Shown piece by piece: positions 8,879 to 18,575 of a stretch of DNA of 33,327 nt (its first letter is position 1; every line of letters starts with the position of its first letter). Made by a program: the position numbers and the translations under genes. The stretch is taken from positions 1 through 33,327 of the forward strand of contig VGZC01000055.1 of assembly GCA_016872725.1 (NCBI GenBank). Reading direction: 5' to 3'. Source of the stretch: Planctomycetota bacterium (GTDB lineage: Bacteria > Planctomycetota > Planctomycetia > Pirellulales > Pirellulaceae). The notes beneath the pieces are model-generated. The model was given only the letters and a program-made list of their open reading frames with translations, made no database searches and was not told the origin of the DNA.

Positions 8879-9140
8879 GGTTCGGCCGGTCCTTTATGTT
8901 CCAAACGTTACCGCCGTTCGAGACAGATCCCCACTTCCTAACGGAAATGTAATCCTTCGGGCGATCGCGCGCCCGCCACCCCGCCGCGCCACGTTACGGA
9001 TTTGTAATTGAAATCGGACTTTTCCTCGCGGATGCGGAACGATACTACTGTATTGAGCGATTCGGCGGATCGGCGCCTTGGGGGACGACCGATCGGAGGG
9101 CGGGCCGACCGGGCGTTGGTAGGCGTCGGGAGCACGACCC
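8879..9140. promoter_or_regulatory. Divergent control region between the two operons, with direct repeats
   Basis: This 262-bp stretch has no coding potential and must contain the promoters of both divergent operons. It is locally AT-richer than its surroundings. A 13-bp direct repeat is visible: ACGGAAATGTAAT (8941-8953) and ACGGATTTGTAAT (8996-9008), 55 bp apart centre to centre. A shorter repeat, ACGTTAC, occurs at 8905-8911 and 8991-8997. Spacing by about five helical turns on one DNA face fits binding by an OmpR-type dimer, so these are candidate operators for the neighbouring response regulator or the HTH-IIA protein. No convincing sigma-70 -35/-10 pair could be assigned on either strand. 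Confidence 0.4.
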
Positions 9141-9851
9141 ATGCAATTGACGGTTCGCCAGGTCGCCGATCTGTTCGGCGTAACGGAGAGCACCGTTGCC
9201 CGATGGATCCGCGACGACAATCTGCCCGTTCACGATCTGAAGTCGCAATACCGGTTCGATCGCGCGGAGCTGCTCGAATGGGCGGCCACGACGCACCGCC
9301 GTTTTTCGCCCGCGATCTTCGACGAGATCAACGGAGATTGCGTCGCGGAAGTCCGCCTCGCCGACGCCATCGAGCGCGGAGGATTGGCGGCATGCGTCGC
9401 CGGCGGAGACCGGTACGAGGTGTTTCGCGCGGCGATCGCCGATTGGCCTCTGCCCGAACCGTGCAGCCGGCACGAATTGCTCGACCTGTTTCTGGCGCGT
9501 GAAAAATCGGGAGGAACGGCGATCGGATACGGGATCGCCGTTCCCCATCCCCGCTATCCGGTCGTCTTGCCCGGCAGCCCGTCGATGATGCGGGTCTGTT
9601 TCCTCGAACGGCCGTTGCCGATGGGCGGGCGGGACGGGCAGCCCGTCGATGCGCTGTTCCTGACGATCTCGCCCACGGTCCACGAGCACCTGCAGTTGCT
9701 CGCGCGCCTCGCGTGCGTCGTGAAGTCCGACGCATTCCGCTCCTTCCTGAAGTCGCGTCCCGACCACGGGCGGATTGTCGAGGAAGTGCGACGGGTCGAA
9801 CAGGCGTTCCACGAACATCGAGACGAACATCGGGAGTTGTCATGCGGCTAG
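9141..9851 (+). CDS. Helix-turn-helix protein fused to a PTS EIIA-type domain
   Basis: This 236-residue protein begins with an excisionase/MerR-like winged helix (residues 3-50: LTVRQVADLFGVTESTVARWI, then the QYRFDRAELLEW wing). It continues with a fructose/nitrogen-type PTS EIIA domain (about 70-225). The phospho-acceptor His of EIIA is present as His136 in IGYGIAVPHPR. Family knowledge says EIIA-Ntr-like domains act as phosphorylation-dependent regulators; no PTS transporter gene is nearby, so a sugar-uptake role is unlikely. As first gene of the rightward operon (RBS GGGAG 8 bases before the ATG) it is a good candidate for a metabolic-state-sensing transcription factor of this locus, or a regulator of the SulP/DAB proteins. 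The regulatory role is inference; the two domains are clear. Confidence 0.85.
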   Translation: MQLTVRQVADLFGVTESTVARWIRDDNLPVHDLKSQYRFDRAELLEWAATTHRRFSPAIFDEINGDCVAEVRLADAIERGGLAACVAGGDRYEVFRAAIADWPLPEPCSRHELLDLFLAREKSGGTAIGYGIAVPHPRYPVVLPGSPSMMRVCFLERPLPMGGRDGQPVDALFLTISPTVHEHLQLLARLACVVKSDAFRSFLKSRPDHGRIVEEVRRVEQAFHEHRDEHRELSCG

Positions 9852-9948
9852 ACGGGAGTCGGATCGGATCGCGGACACGCCGTGATCCGGTCGCGCCGAC
9901 GCGTGTCAAGTCGAACGCCGAAGGGATCGCCCACCGCGGGACGCGCTG

Positions 9949-11490
9949 ATGACGGTTATCACCGACTGCGTGAAGACGTTCAATTCGAAACCGGTCCGGC
10001 AGGCCGATGTGCCGGTGGTCCGGTTCGACGACTTCCGTGACGCGCTCGCCTCGACGCTCGCCTCCCGCGACGGCGAGCTGCTCGCGTTGTTCGGGGTCCC
10101 GCGAGGCCCCCAAACGGTCCGCGTCTACGGAGTGACCCTCGAGGGAATGACGGGCGCGATCGGGCTCATGGCGACCGATGTCGGCGAACGTTATCCCGCT
10201 CTGACGCGCGACGTCAGCCAGGCGCATTGGTTCGAACGGGAGATCGCCGAGCAGTGGGGCGTGGTTCCGGAGAACCACCCGTGGCTCAAGCCGATCCGAT
10301 TCCACCGATCGTACTCAAGCGGGCGCGACGCGTGGAACCGGGTGGTGGGCGGCGCGATCCTGCCGTGCGTGATGCCCGAAGGAACGGACTACTTCAAGAT
10401 CCGCGGCGACGAGATCCACGAGGTCGCGGTCGGACCCGTGCACGCGGGCGTCATCGAACCGGGCCATTTTCGGTTTCAGTGCCACGGCGAGCATGTATTC
10501 ACGCTCGAAATCGAATTCGGCTACCAGCACCGCGGGATCGAGAGGCGACTGATCGGTGGTCCCGACAAGCGGACGCTGCCGCTCATGGAGACGCTCGCGG
10601 GCGACACCTCAATCGGTCATGCGACGGCCTATTGCCAGCTCATCGAGGGTCTCGGCCGCGTCGTAGCTCCCCTTCGCGCCCAGGCGATCCGGGCGGCGGC
10701 TTTGGAACTCGAAAGGCTCGCGAATCACACGGGCGATCTCGGGGCGCTCGCGGGCGACGTGGGATATCTTCCGACGCTGTCGTATTGCGGCCGGATCCGG
10801 GGAGATTTCCTCAACGCGACCGCGCTCGTTTGCGGCAACCGATTTGGACGGGGACTCGTTCGGCCCGGCGGCGTCGGATTCGACATCGACGAGCCGATGG
10901 CGGCGGAACTCCGCGGGCGGGTCGAGGCGGCGCATCGCGACGTGACGGGCGCCGCCAATCTGCTTTGGTCGACATCGTCGGTGATGGCCCGGTTCGAGGG
11001 AACGGGGACCGTGCCGCTCGCCACCATCCGCGCGCTCGGCGTGACGGGGACGGCAGGCCGCGCATCGGGGCACGATCGGGACGCGCGCCGCGACACGCCC
11101 TCGGGCTATCATCGCTACGCGCAGATCCCCGTTTCGACGTGGCACACAGGGGATGTGTTCGCCCGCGCCTACGTGCGGCACCTCGAGATCCAGCGATCGT
11201 GCGAATACCTGATCGAGAACGCGCCCCAGTTGCCGGCGGGCGACGTGCGGCGGGACATCGGCCCATTGATGGTTGACGCGATCGGCGTCTCGTTGATCGA
11301 GGGATGGCGAGGCCCTGTCTGCCACGTGGCGATGACGGGCGCCGAAGGGACGTTTTCGCACTACAAGGTGGTGGATCCGAGTTTCCGCAACTGGATCGGG
11401 CTCGCCATGGCCCTCCGCGATCAACCGATTTCGGACTTCCCTCTGTGCAACAAGAGTTTCAACCTGAGTTATTGCGGGCACGACCTATAG
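9949..11490 (+). CDS. HyfG/HycE-like large subunit lacking the [NiFe] ligands (Ehr-type)
   Basis: This 513-residue protein combines a NuoC-like 30-kDa domain (about 20-130, ending AHWFEREIAEQWGV) with a NuoD/hydrogenase large-subunit domain (about 165-513), the fused arrangement of HyfG and HycE. GYQHRGIERRL and the NHTGDLGAL segment are family hallmarks. The metal site is gone: the first motif, CGIC in HycE, reads METLAGDTSIGHATAY here, putting Ala217 and Thr220 in place of the two Cys. The last motif (DPCxxC) is replaced by SFNLSYCGHDL, with Ser507 and Gly510 at the Cys positions. It therefore cannot bind Ni-Fe in the usual way and should behave like NuoD or Ehr subunits. A weak ribosome site precedes the ATG; 97 bp separate it from the HTH-EIIA gene. 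Confidence 0.88.
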   Translation: MTVITDCVKTFNSKPVRQADVPVVRFDDFRDALASTLASRDGELLALFGVPRGPQTVRVYGVTLEGMTGAIGLMATDVGERYPALTRDVSQAHWFEREIAEQWGVVPENHPWLKPIRFHRSYSSGRDAWNRVVGGAILPCVMPEGTDYFKIRGDEIHEVAVGPVHAGVIEPGHFRFQCHGEHVFTLEIEFGYQHRGIERRLIGGPDKRTLPLMETLAGDTSIGHATAYCQLIEGLGRVVAPLRAQAIRAAALELERLANHTGDLGALAGDVGYLPTLSYCGRIRGDFLNATALVCGNRFGRGLVRPGGVGFDIDEPMAAELRGRVEAAHRDVTGAANLLWSTSSVMARFEGTGTVPLATIRALGVTGTAGRASGHDRDARRDTPSGYHRYAQIPVSTWHTGDVFARAYVRHLEIQRSCEYLIENAPQLPAGDVRRDIGPLMVDAIGVSLIEGWRGPVCHVAMTGAEGTFSHYKVVDPSFRNWIGLAMALRDQPISDFPLCNKSFNLSYCGHDL

Positions 11491-11527
11491 TCGGCCGAGC
11501 GGCAGACGGGCCGCGGAGGATTCGAAC

Positions 11528-12379
11528 ATGCTGAGCGTGATCCGCGAGCGATGGCGGCAAGGCCACAGGACGATCGCCTACCCGGCGGGCGACTTGCCCG
11601 TTCTTCCGGATCGGTACCGGGGCCTGCCGTGCGTCGACGGCGCGAAATGTCCGTCCGAATGCCGCGCGTGCGCCGACGTTTGCCCGACGGACGCCCTTCG
11701 GTTCGACGCGGGGGTCCGCATCGACATGGGCCGTTGTCTGTTCTGCACGGACTGTACGAGCGCGTGTCCCGAAGGGGCCATCGCATTCACGCGGGAATTC
11801 CGCACTGCGGCGCGGACGCGGGACGCGTTGGTGACCGACGGGGCGGCGTTCCCCCTCGCGCGGGCCGTCGACGCGAAAAGCCGCCGGCTGTTTGGACGAT
11901 CGCTTCAGCTCCGGCAGGTCAGCGCGGGCGGCTGCAATGCGTGCGAGGCGGACATCAACGTGCTCGCGACACCCGTATTCGATCTCGGCCGTTTCGGCAT
12001 CAAGGTCGTCGCGTCGCCCCGCCACGCCGACGGAATCATCGTCACGGGACCGGTGACCGCGAACATGCGGCTCGCCCTTGAAAAAACCTACGCCGCCATA
12101 CCGGACCCGAAATGCGTCATCGCGGTCGGCGCGTGCGCGATCAGCGGCGGCCCGTTCGCGGGCCACGACGAACAGCACGGAGGATGCGAGGGAATCCTCC
12201 CCGTGGACCTCCATATTCCCGGTTGTCCACCCCATCCCCTGACGATCCTCGACGGCATCCTTCGATGGCTCGGACGCATCGAGTCATCGGGGGCCCCGAC
12301 GATCGACCGCGACAGCAATCACTCATGCGGAACCTTGAGCACCGACACCCATGCGATCAGCACCCCATATCGCCCATAA
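11528..12379 (+). CDS. Fusion of a 2[4Fe-4S] ferredoxin subunit (HyfH-like) to the small subunit (HyfI/NuoB-like)
   Basis: The protein has 283 residues. The N-terminal part carries two [4Fe-4S] motifs: C41-x3-C45-x2-C48-x3-C52-P and C70-x2-C73-x2-C76-x3-C80-P, as in HyfH/NuoI. The C-terminal part (about 125-255) is NuoB/HyfI-like, with C136-x2-C139 in GGCNACEADIN, C203 in VGACAISGG and C233 in IPGCPPHP; these bind the proximal cluster next to the large-subunit cavity. In most hydrogenase-4 and complex I operons these are two genes, so this is a natural fusion that gives a complete three-cluster wire in one chain. Electrons probably come from reduced ferredoxin, since no NADH-binding or formate-dehydrogenase subunit is encoded nearby (inference). 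GGAGG stands about 7 bases before the ATG. It overlaps dabA by 29 bp. Confidence 0.9.
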   Translation: MLSVIRERWRQGHRTIAYPAGDLPVLPDRYRGLPCVDGAKCPSECRACADVCPTDALRFDAGVRIDMGRCLFCTDCTSACPEGAIAFTREFRTAARTRDALVTDGAAFPLARAVDAKSRRLFGRSLQLRQVSAGGCNACEADINVLATPVFDLGRFGIKVVASPRHADGIIVTGPVTANMRLALEKTYAAIPDPKCVIAVGACAISGGPFAGHDEQHGGCEGILPVDLHIPGCPPHPLTILDGILRWLGRIESSGAPTIDRDSNHSCGTLSTDTHAISTPYRP

Positions 12380-15300
12380 TGCGCCCCAATTAGGAACGAC
12401 CGTCGCAGACCCTGACGCGGACCGTCTGAGGCAGCTCGCCCATTCGATCGAACACGCCGCCCACCTGCTCCCGTCGCAAGGTCCGATCACCGTTTTCGTC
12501 CACCACAACACGCTCCACGCGTTCGAGGATCTGCCGTTCGAGGAAGGATTGCGCGAGGGGGTGCGGATCCTGGGCTGCGAACCGTTCCTGACCGAAGACC
12601 AATACCGCGAATACCTCGTCTCGGGCCGCATTCGCCACGACGACCTTTCCGCCGTTCTCCAGGAGGATCTCGGGGACGGCGCGGGCATGATGCTCGGATT
12701 CCTCGGAACGCGGTTCAGCCTGCGGATGGCGATGCTCGAACACCCGTTGCGATCCGCGTCGAGCGCCGAGTTGCAATGGGCGGTGGCGGAGTCGGACGCG
12801 ATGCGGCGGTTCCTTGGGTTCGTGCACGGCCCGACGAAAGTCCGCACGATCGCGGAGACGCGGCACTGGGTGATGCGCGATCTCAGGAACGAAAACGGCG
12901 GTCATTCGCCGCGACTCGATCGCGTCAAGACCCACGCGCAGGATCTGTTCGCCCTCTTCGGCCGTGCGACGGTGGAGCGATGGTCCGAATCGACGTGGGA
13001 GTCGTTCTGCCTTCATCTGCTATGGCGCATTTGCCTGGACGGCGCCCGCCGCAACGATGGCCGGGCGCCGTGCCGTCGGAACGTCCCTCTCCGACACGCC
13101 GCATTGATCGAGCGCGTCACGGGCGAGTCGTGCGACGCGCCGGTCAACGACTTGATGATCCGGTTCTGCGCGGCGTATCTCGACCAGGGTTTCGCGAACT
13201 GGCGTCTGCCGCACCGCGACCAGGGTTTTTTCCGGTCGTTCGCCGGGCTTTTCGGCCGCGCGGGCAGCCTGCCCGATCGATGGGCGCGGGGCTTGGTGCG
13301 CGAACTGCGGAGGATCGAGAAAGCCCGCATCACGCCGCTCGAGTCGATCGATGAGTCGCTGCGGCTGCTCGGGGTCGACGAATCGGAACGCGACGCGTTC
13401 GTGCTCGCGACGCTCCACGCCCTGCCGGGCTGGGCCGGCATGATCTGGCAGATGGAAACCAACGCCGAATGGACCATGTTCCCGGCGGCCAGGGGGTCGC
13501 TCGTCGAATTCCTCGCCGTGCGGCTGATCCTGGATCGACTCGCGGCCGCGTATGCCGCGCGGCGTTCGATCGGTTTCGCCGGCGATCCGGCCGACCTGCG
13601 CGCCGCGTTTGCGGACCGGATCCCCGCGACCGACGGGTTCGGGCCGGCGCAGCGGGCCTTCCTGGTGTTCCAATTGGCCCAAGTCCGCGGATGGTTGCCG
13701 AGCGAGATCCACGCGTTGCCCGACCGTCAATGGGATCAGCTGCTCGCCGAGACCGAGTCGTTCGACGCATTCGAGCGGCGTCGGATCCTCCACCGCGCGT
13801 ACGAGCGCAGGTACCGGAACCAGGCGCTGGACGCGGTCGCGACGCACGCGGGCCGGCGGCGTCCCTGGGCGCACGAATCGAGTTCGAATCGGGAACGCGC
13901 GGAGGTCTGGAGCGGTTTTCCGCGCATCGCGCGGGGCGAGCCGGACGCGTCGGCGGAGTCCGAGAACCCGAGCGTCCAAGTGATCTGTTGCATCGACGAC
14001 CGCGAGGAGTCGTTCCGCAGGCACTTGGAGGAAGTCGATCCGCGGTGTGAGACGTTCGGCGCCGCCGGGTTTTTCGGCGTGGCGATGTATTACCGCGGTG
14101 CGTCGGACGCGCATCACCGGCCGCTCTGTCCCGTCATCATCAAACCGAAGCACTATGTGAATGAACTGGTCGCGTTCACGTTCGTGAAGGAACACAAGCG
14201 CCGCGCCGACACGCGCCGCGTGCTGGGCGAGGCGTCGCACCGTTTCCATCAGGGAAGCCGGACGTTCCTGGGAGGCGCGCTGACCGCCTTGGGAGGAACA
14301 CTCGCCTCGATCCCGATGGTGGCGAGAATCCTCGTCCCGCGCGCGACGGCGCAGGTCCGGACGCTCCTCGCCGGACTCGTACGCCCCCCCGTCGTCACCC
14401 AACTCACGATCGAACGCCGCGAGGGGGACCCGGGTCCCGACGACCCGCATCTGGGTTATTCCATCGATGAGATCGCCATGATTGTCGAACGCCTGTTGCG
14501 CGACGTCGGATTGAACGACCGGTTCGCTCCGATCGTTGTGCTCTTCGGGCATGGTTCATCGAGCCTGAACAATCCGCACGAGTCGGCGTACAACTGCGGC
14601 GCGTGCAGCGGCGGGCGGGGCGGCCCCAACGCCAGGGCGTTCGCGGAAATGGCGAACGACCCCCGCGTCCGCGATCTGCTCCGGTCCCGCGGGCTCGGGA
14701 TTCCCGCCGAGACGACGTTCGTCGGCGGGTATCACAATACGTGCGACGACAGCGTCACGTTCTTCGATCTCGATCGTCTGCCGACCAAACACCGGTCGCG
14801 TTTCGAACGGATTTGCGACGCGATCGACGAGGCTCGCCGCCGAAACGCGCACGAACGGTGCCGTCGTTTCGAATCGGCCCCGCTCACATTGACCGCCGAG
14901 GCCGCGTTGCGGCATGTGGAAGGGCGCGCCGAGGATCTGTCGCAGGCGAGGCCCGAATACAACCACGCCACCAACGCGCTGGTCCTCGTCGGTCGGCGGT
15001 GGTGGAGCCGCAATCTGTTTCTCGACCGCCGAGCGTTCCTGCAGTCGTACGATCCCGATCACGACCCGGACCACGAGATTCTGACTCGGGTCCTTTCCGC
15101 CGTGATTCCCGTCTGCGCGGGAATCAGCCTCGAATACTACTTCTCGTGCGTGGACGTCAAGGTGCTCGGCTGTGGTTCCAAGCTCCCGCACAACATCGCG
15201 TCGTTGCTCGGCGTCATGGAGGGTGCGGCGAGCGACCTGCGTCCCGGCCTCTCGCAGCAGATGATCGAGATCCACGAGCCGATGCGGGCGCTCTTTGTCG

Positions 15301-15557
15301 TGGAAACGACGCCCGAGGGAATGCTCGCCGTGATGGACCGCAATCCGGTGATCGGCCGATTGTGCCGGAACGGCTGGGTGCAACTCGCCGTCATCGACAC
15401 GGTCACCGATCAGATCCGGGTTTTCCAGGACGGCGAGTTCCGCGCCTATCGCGTCCGGTCGGACGCGATGCCCTCCGTCCGTTCGTCGTCCGAGTGGTAT
15501 CGCGGCTGGCGCGATCATTTGGGGTTCGCCGTGATCGAGGAGCCCCAGCCATCCTGA
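12351..15557 (+). CDS. dabA: DabA-like inorganic carbon transport subunit (DUF2309), zinc carbonic-anhydrase-like
   Basis: This 1068-residue protein belongs to UPF0753/DUF2309, the DabA/MpsB family. It is peripheral and works with a NuoL-like DabB to take up CO2/bicarbonate. The four zinc ligands described for DabA can be placed: Cys547 and Asp549 in [12 protein letters not shown], His734 in [14 protein letters not shown], and Cys749 in [11 protein letters not shown]; the His-to-Cys spacing of 15 equals that in characterised DabA. The start [19 protein letters not shown] is also typical of the family. The start overlaps the previous gene by 29 bp, which implies coupled translation. Family members occur in autotrophs, staphylococci and many heterotrophs. 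Here the gene sits inside a hydrogenase-4-like operon, which suggests coupling of CO2 hydration to that complex (inference). Confidence 0.93.
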   Translation: MRSAPHIAHNAPQLGTTVADPDADRLRQLAHSIEHAAHLLPSQGPITVFVHHNTLHAFEDLPFEEGLREGVRILGCEPFLTEDQYREYLVSGRIRHDDLSAVLQEDLGDGAGMMLGFLGTRFSLRMAMLEHPLRSASSAELQWAVAESDAMRRFLGFVHGPTKVRTIAETRHWVMRDLRNENGGHSPRLDRVKTHAQDLFALFGRATVERWSESTWESFCLHLLWRICLDGARRNDGRAPCRRNVPLRHAALIERVTGESCDAPVNDLMIRFCAAYLDQGFANWRLPHRDQGFFRSFAGLFGRAGSLPDRWARGLVRELRRIEKARITPLESIDESLRLLGVDESERDAFVLATLHALPGWAGMIWQMETNAEWTMFPAARGSLVEFLAVRLILDRLAAAYAARRSIGFAGDPADLRAAFADRIPATDGFGPAQRAFLVFQLAQVRGWLPSEIHALPDRQWDQLLAETESFDAFERRRILHRAYERRYRNQALDAVATHAGRRRPWAHESSSNRERAEVWSGFPRIARGEPDASAESENPSVQVICCIDDREESFRRHLEEVDPRCETFGAAGFFGVAMYYRGASDAHHRPLCPVIIKPKHYVNELVAFTFVKEHKRRADTRRVLGEASHRFHQGSRTFLGGALTALGGTLASIPMVARILVPRATAQVRTLLAGLVRPPVVTQLTIERREGDPGPDDPHLGYSIDEIAMIVERLLRDVGLNDRFAPIVVLFGHGSSSLNNPHESAYNCGACSGGRGGPNARAFAEMANDPRVRDLLRSRGLGIPAETTFVGGYHNTCDDSVTFFDLDRLPTKHRSRFERICDAIDEARRRNAHERCRRFESAPLTLTAEAALRHVEGRAEDLSQARPEYNHATNALVLVGRRWWSRNLFLDRRAFLQSYDPDHDPDHEILTRVLSAVIPVCAGISLEYYFSCVDVKVLGCGSKLPHNIASLLGVMEGAASDLRPGLSQQMIEIHEPMRALFVVETTPEGMLAVMDRNPVIGRLCRNGWVQLAVIDTVTDQIRVFQDGEFRAYRVRSDAMPSVRSSSEWYRGWRDHLGFAVIEEPQPS

Positions 15558-15628
15558 ACCGACCGCGTCGACCGGGCGTTCGGCCTTCGCATCCCACCGA
15601 CTCCAACCCTCCTTCGCAGGAAAAATCC

Positions 15629-16999
15629 GTGACCGCGCAGTCCATCACGCAAGTCCTCGGCACGTGCATCGTCGCCGCGCCCGCCGCGCTCCTCGCGGCG
15701 CTCGGAATCCCGTCGCTGTTCGGCGAACCACTCCGGGAACGGGCCGCCGTGCGGTGGATCCACGGCGTCATGGCCGTCGGGCTCCTGTCCGCCGTCGCGA
15801 TGCTCGCCGTCATGCTCAACGCCGGACAAACGCTCGTCGAGATTCGCATCGGCGACTGGGTGGGAATTGAGACCGAGCACTTCCATTTCCACGTCGCGTT
15901 CATCTTCGACCGGCTGTCGGTTCCGTTTGTGATCCTGATCTATGTGTTGTGCGGAACGATCGGGAAATTCACGAGCCGTTACCTGCATCGGGATCGGGGA
16001 TTCAACCGGTTCTGCGTCTTCTTCGCGTTCTTCACGCTCGGAATGGTCGTGTCGTCGCTCGCGGGAACGATCGAGGTCCTCTTCCTCGGTTGGGAACTGG
16101 TCGGCCTCTCCTCCGCGCTGTTGGTCGCATTCTTCCATCTGCGATCGAACCCGGTTCGTAACGGTCTGCGGGTTTGGGGCGTCTATCGGATCGCGGACGC
16201 GGCCTTCCTGATCGCGGCCCTCATGATGCACCACATGACGGGTGGAGGCGACTTCACGGGGCTCATGGGAACGGACGCGTGGCCGAGCGGTCACGCGACC
16301 ATCGCTTCGGAGCAGGCGTTGATTGTCGGCCTGCTGCTGCTGCTCGCCGCGTCGGGCAAGTCGGCGCTGGTTCCTTTTTCGGGATGGCTGCCCCGAGCCA
16401 TGGAGGGGCCGACGCCGTCGAGCGCCGTGTTCTACGGAGCGCTTTCGGTGCATCTCGGCGCATTCCTGCTGATGCGGGTCAGCCCGATGCTGGACCTGTC
16501 GATGGGATTGCGGATCGCCGTCATCGGACTCGGGCTCCTCACGGCCGTCTACTCGGCGATCACCGAGCGGGTGCAGACCGATGTGAAGAGCGCGCTGGCC
16601 TTCGCGTCACTCACCCAAGTCGGATTGATCGTCGCCGAGATCGGTCTGGGCCTCGATTACGTCGCCCTGATCCACATGATCGGCCACGCGTGCTTGCGGA
16701 CATTGCAACTGCTGCGGGCTCCGACCCTGCTTCGGGACTACCATATGCTCGAAAACGCGATCGGCGCCCGGCTGACGCACGGCCCGAGCTTCTGGGAGCG
16801 GATTGTGCCCGATCGATTTCGCGCGTGGTTCTACGCGGTCGCGTCGAACCGGGGGCATCTGGATTCGGCGATCGATGACTACGTGACGGCTCCGTTCCGC
16901 GCGGTGTTTCGCTGGTGCGACGCAATGGAACACCGCTGGACCAGGTTCCTTTCGGGTGGTGAACCGTCCTCGGGGACGGCCGAGGGCCCGGTGGATTAG
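15629..16999 (+). CDS. dabB: DabB-like NuoL-family membrane subunit
   Basis: This is a 456-residue antiporter-like membrane protein. The GTG at 15629 is chosen because AGGA lies 7 bases before it and the first residues lead directly into helix 1; the frame is open far upstream only because it runs antisense-like through dabA. The pumping residues are conserved: Glu156 in [12 protein letters not shown], and Lys244 in [26 protein letters not shown]. It is shorter than NuoL and has no long lateral helix, as is normal for DabB/MpsA. With the DabA encoded 71 bp upstream it should form the proton- or sodium-driven inorganic carbon uptake unit. The tail (about 385-456) is amphipathic and charged. 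Confidence 0.9.
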   Translation: MTAQSITQVLGTCIVAAPAALLAALGIPSLFGEPLRERAAVRWIHGVMAVGLLSAVAMLAVMLNAGQTLVEIRIGDWVGIETEHFHFHVAFIFDRLSVPFVILIYVLCGTIGKFTSRYLHRDRGFNRFCVFFAFFTLGMVVSSLAGTIEVLFLGWELVGLSSALLVAFFHLRSNPVRNGLRVWGVYRIADAAFLIAALMMHHMTGGGDFTGLMGTDAWPSGHATIASEQALIVGLLLLLAASGKSALVPFSGWLPRAMEGPTPSSAVFYGALSVHLGAFLLMRVSPMLDLSMGLRIAVIGLGLLTAVYSAITERVQTDVKSALAFASLTQVGLIVAEIGLGLDYVALIHMIGHACLRTLQLLRAPTLLRDYHMLENAIGARLTHGPSFWERIVPDRFRAWFYAVASNRGHLDSAIDDYVTAPFRAVFRWCDAMEHRWTRFLSGGEPSSGTAEGPVD

Positions 17000-17080
17000 C
17001 GACCGGCGCGCCGAACCGGTCTGAGTTCGGCCCATGACGCTCCAGACACTCGGACAAGAAGACCATCAAGGTAGTCCCTC

Positions 17081-18574
17081 ATGAATGAACTGAGCTTTCC
17101 CTGGCTCGAATGCGCCGTTCTGATTCCGCTCGTTGCCGTTCCTGCGGTCCTGCGCGTGCGGGATCCCGAGACGGCATTGCGCCGCACGCTCGTCGCATCA
17201 AGCCTCGCGTTCCTGTGCGCGGTTGCCGCGTCGGTCGATTTCGGCTGGTCGGGCGGATTCGACGCGCGCGCTCCGTGGGATCCGTGGTCGGTGTTGGCGG
17301 GGCGCGACGGCATGGTGATTGACGGTCTGAGCGCGCCGCTCCTGCCGCTCGCCGCCCTCCTTTACCTGCTTGTCGTTGTCGCGACGTTGCGAACCAAGAT
17401 CCGCCGGTTTCCGTTCGCATGGACGCTATTCTCGGAATCCGCGTTGCTCGCGCTCCTCGGTTGCCGCGACCCCTGGGGCGTGATCGGACTGCTCGCCATC
17501 CAGACAATACCGCCGTTTTTCGAGCTTCGGCGGCGAGGGCGGTCGACCCGCGTCTACACGGCCCACATGCTCCTCTTCCTCGGACTGCTCGTCGGCGGCT
17601 GGGTGATGTTGGATCTCGAGCAGTCGGCGACCGAGCACTCGATTTGGGCGATCGGCATGTTGATCGGCGCGGTGGTCATCCGCAACGGGAGCATTCCGGT
17701 CCACTGTTGGATGACCGACTTGTTCGAGAACGCATCGTTCGCGACGGCGTTGTTGTTCGTGACGCCGATGGCGGGCGCGTACGCGGCCGTTCGTCTCGTG
17801 CTTCCCGTCGCGCCCGACTGGGCCCTTCGCAGCATCGCCGTCGTGTCACTCGGAACGTCGGTCTACGCGGCCGGCATGGCCCTCGTGCAACGCGACGCGC
17901 GCCGGTTCTTCGCCTACCTCTTTCTGGGAAATGCGTCGCTCGTCCTCGTCGGGCTCGAGGTCGCCACGCCGATCAGCCTTGCAGGCGGTCTGTGCGTTTG
18001 GCTTTCGGTCTGCATGTCGCTCACCGGATTCGGCTTGACGCTCCGCGCGATTGAATCGCGCACGGGTCGCATCTCCCTCGATCGTTACCACGGCCTGTAC
18101 GATCACATGCCCCGCCTCGCCACCTTTTTCCTGTTGACGGGGCTCGCGAGTATCGGGTTCCCCGGAACGGTCGGATTCGTCGGCGCCGAGCTCTTGATCG
18201 AGGGCGTCGTGGGGGTCTATCCGATCGTCGGAACGCTCGTCGTGCTCGCCGGAGCGCTCAACGGCATCGCCGTGCTCAAAGCCTATTTCCGGCTGTTCAC
18301 GGGGACCGAGCATCTCGCGTCGATCTCGCTTCGAGCGCGCTGGCCCGAACGCGTCGCCGTGCTCGCGCTGAGCGTCCTGATCCTGTGCGGCGGACTCTGG
18401 CCCGAGCCGGGCGTCGCATGGCGATACGACGCCGCCCAGGAAATCATCGCCCGCCGCCGGATCCGCCTGGCGGGTTCCGAGCGTCATGTCGTCGAGGCGC
18501 ACCGGGTGCCCGAGCACCCGGCGTCCTCGATTCCCGTCGTTCCACCAACCGACCGATTACGGAGGGTCTTCTGA
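17081..18574 (+). CDS. NuoM-like membrane subunit with altered channel residues
   Basis: This 497-residue protein has about 14 predicted membrane helices and the layout of the proton-conducting transporter superfamily. The part usually reading K-x4-P-x-H-x-W-L-P is [19 protein letters not shown] here, so Arg201 takes the place of the channel Lys. The helix that normally carries the essential Glu reads [12 protein letters not shown], with Gln141 at about that place (alignment by eye). It may thus be a structural or modified antiporter arm instead of a standard pump. It sits 81 bp after dabB and ends 1 base before the SulP start. I do not know a characterised homologue; it could be a second DabB-type partner or the distal arm of the hyf-like complex. 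Confidence 0.82.
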   Translation: MNELSFPWLECAVLIPLVAVPAVLRVRDPETALRRTLVASSLAFLCAVAASVDFGWSGGFDARAPWDPWSVLAGRDGMVIDGLSAPLLPLAALLYLLVVVATLRTKIRRFPFAWTLFSESALLALLGCRDPWGVIGLLAIQTIPPFFELRRRGRSTRVYTAHMLLFLGLLVGGWVMLDLEQSATEHSIWAIGMLIGAVVIRNGSIPVHCWMTDLFENASFATALLFVTPMAGAYAAVRLVLPVAPDWALRSIAVVSLGTSVYAAGMALVQRDARRFFAYLFLGNASLVLVGLEVATPISLAGGLCVWLSVCMSLTGFGLTLRAIESRTGRISLDRYHGLYDHMPRLATFFLLTGLASIGFPGTVGFVGAELLIEGVVGVYPIVGTLVVLAGALNGIAVLKAYFRLFTGTEHLASISLRARWPERVAVLALSVLILCGGLWPEPGVAWRYDAAQEIIARRRIRLAGSERHVVEAHRVPEHPASSIPVVPPTDRLRRVF

Positions 18575-18575
18575 C

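Noticed and set aside
9949-12379. Formate hydrogenlyase / hydrogen-evolving [NiFe] hydrogenase
   Set aside because: The large subunit lacks both CxxC metal-binding motifs, and no formate dehydrogenase or hyp maturation gene is in the window.
13020-14552. Open frame of 510 codons on the minus strand inside dabA
   Set aside because: Its composition is typical of an antisense shadow, while the sense frame carries all DabA motifs.
14603-15628. N-terminal extension of the dabB frame by 342 codons
   Set aside because: It overlaps dabA in another frame and is Arg-rich without motifs; a GTG with a good ribosome site at 15629 gives a normal DabB start.
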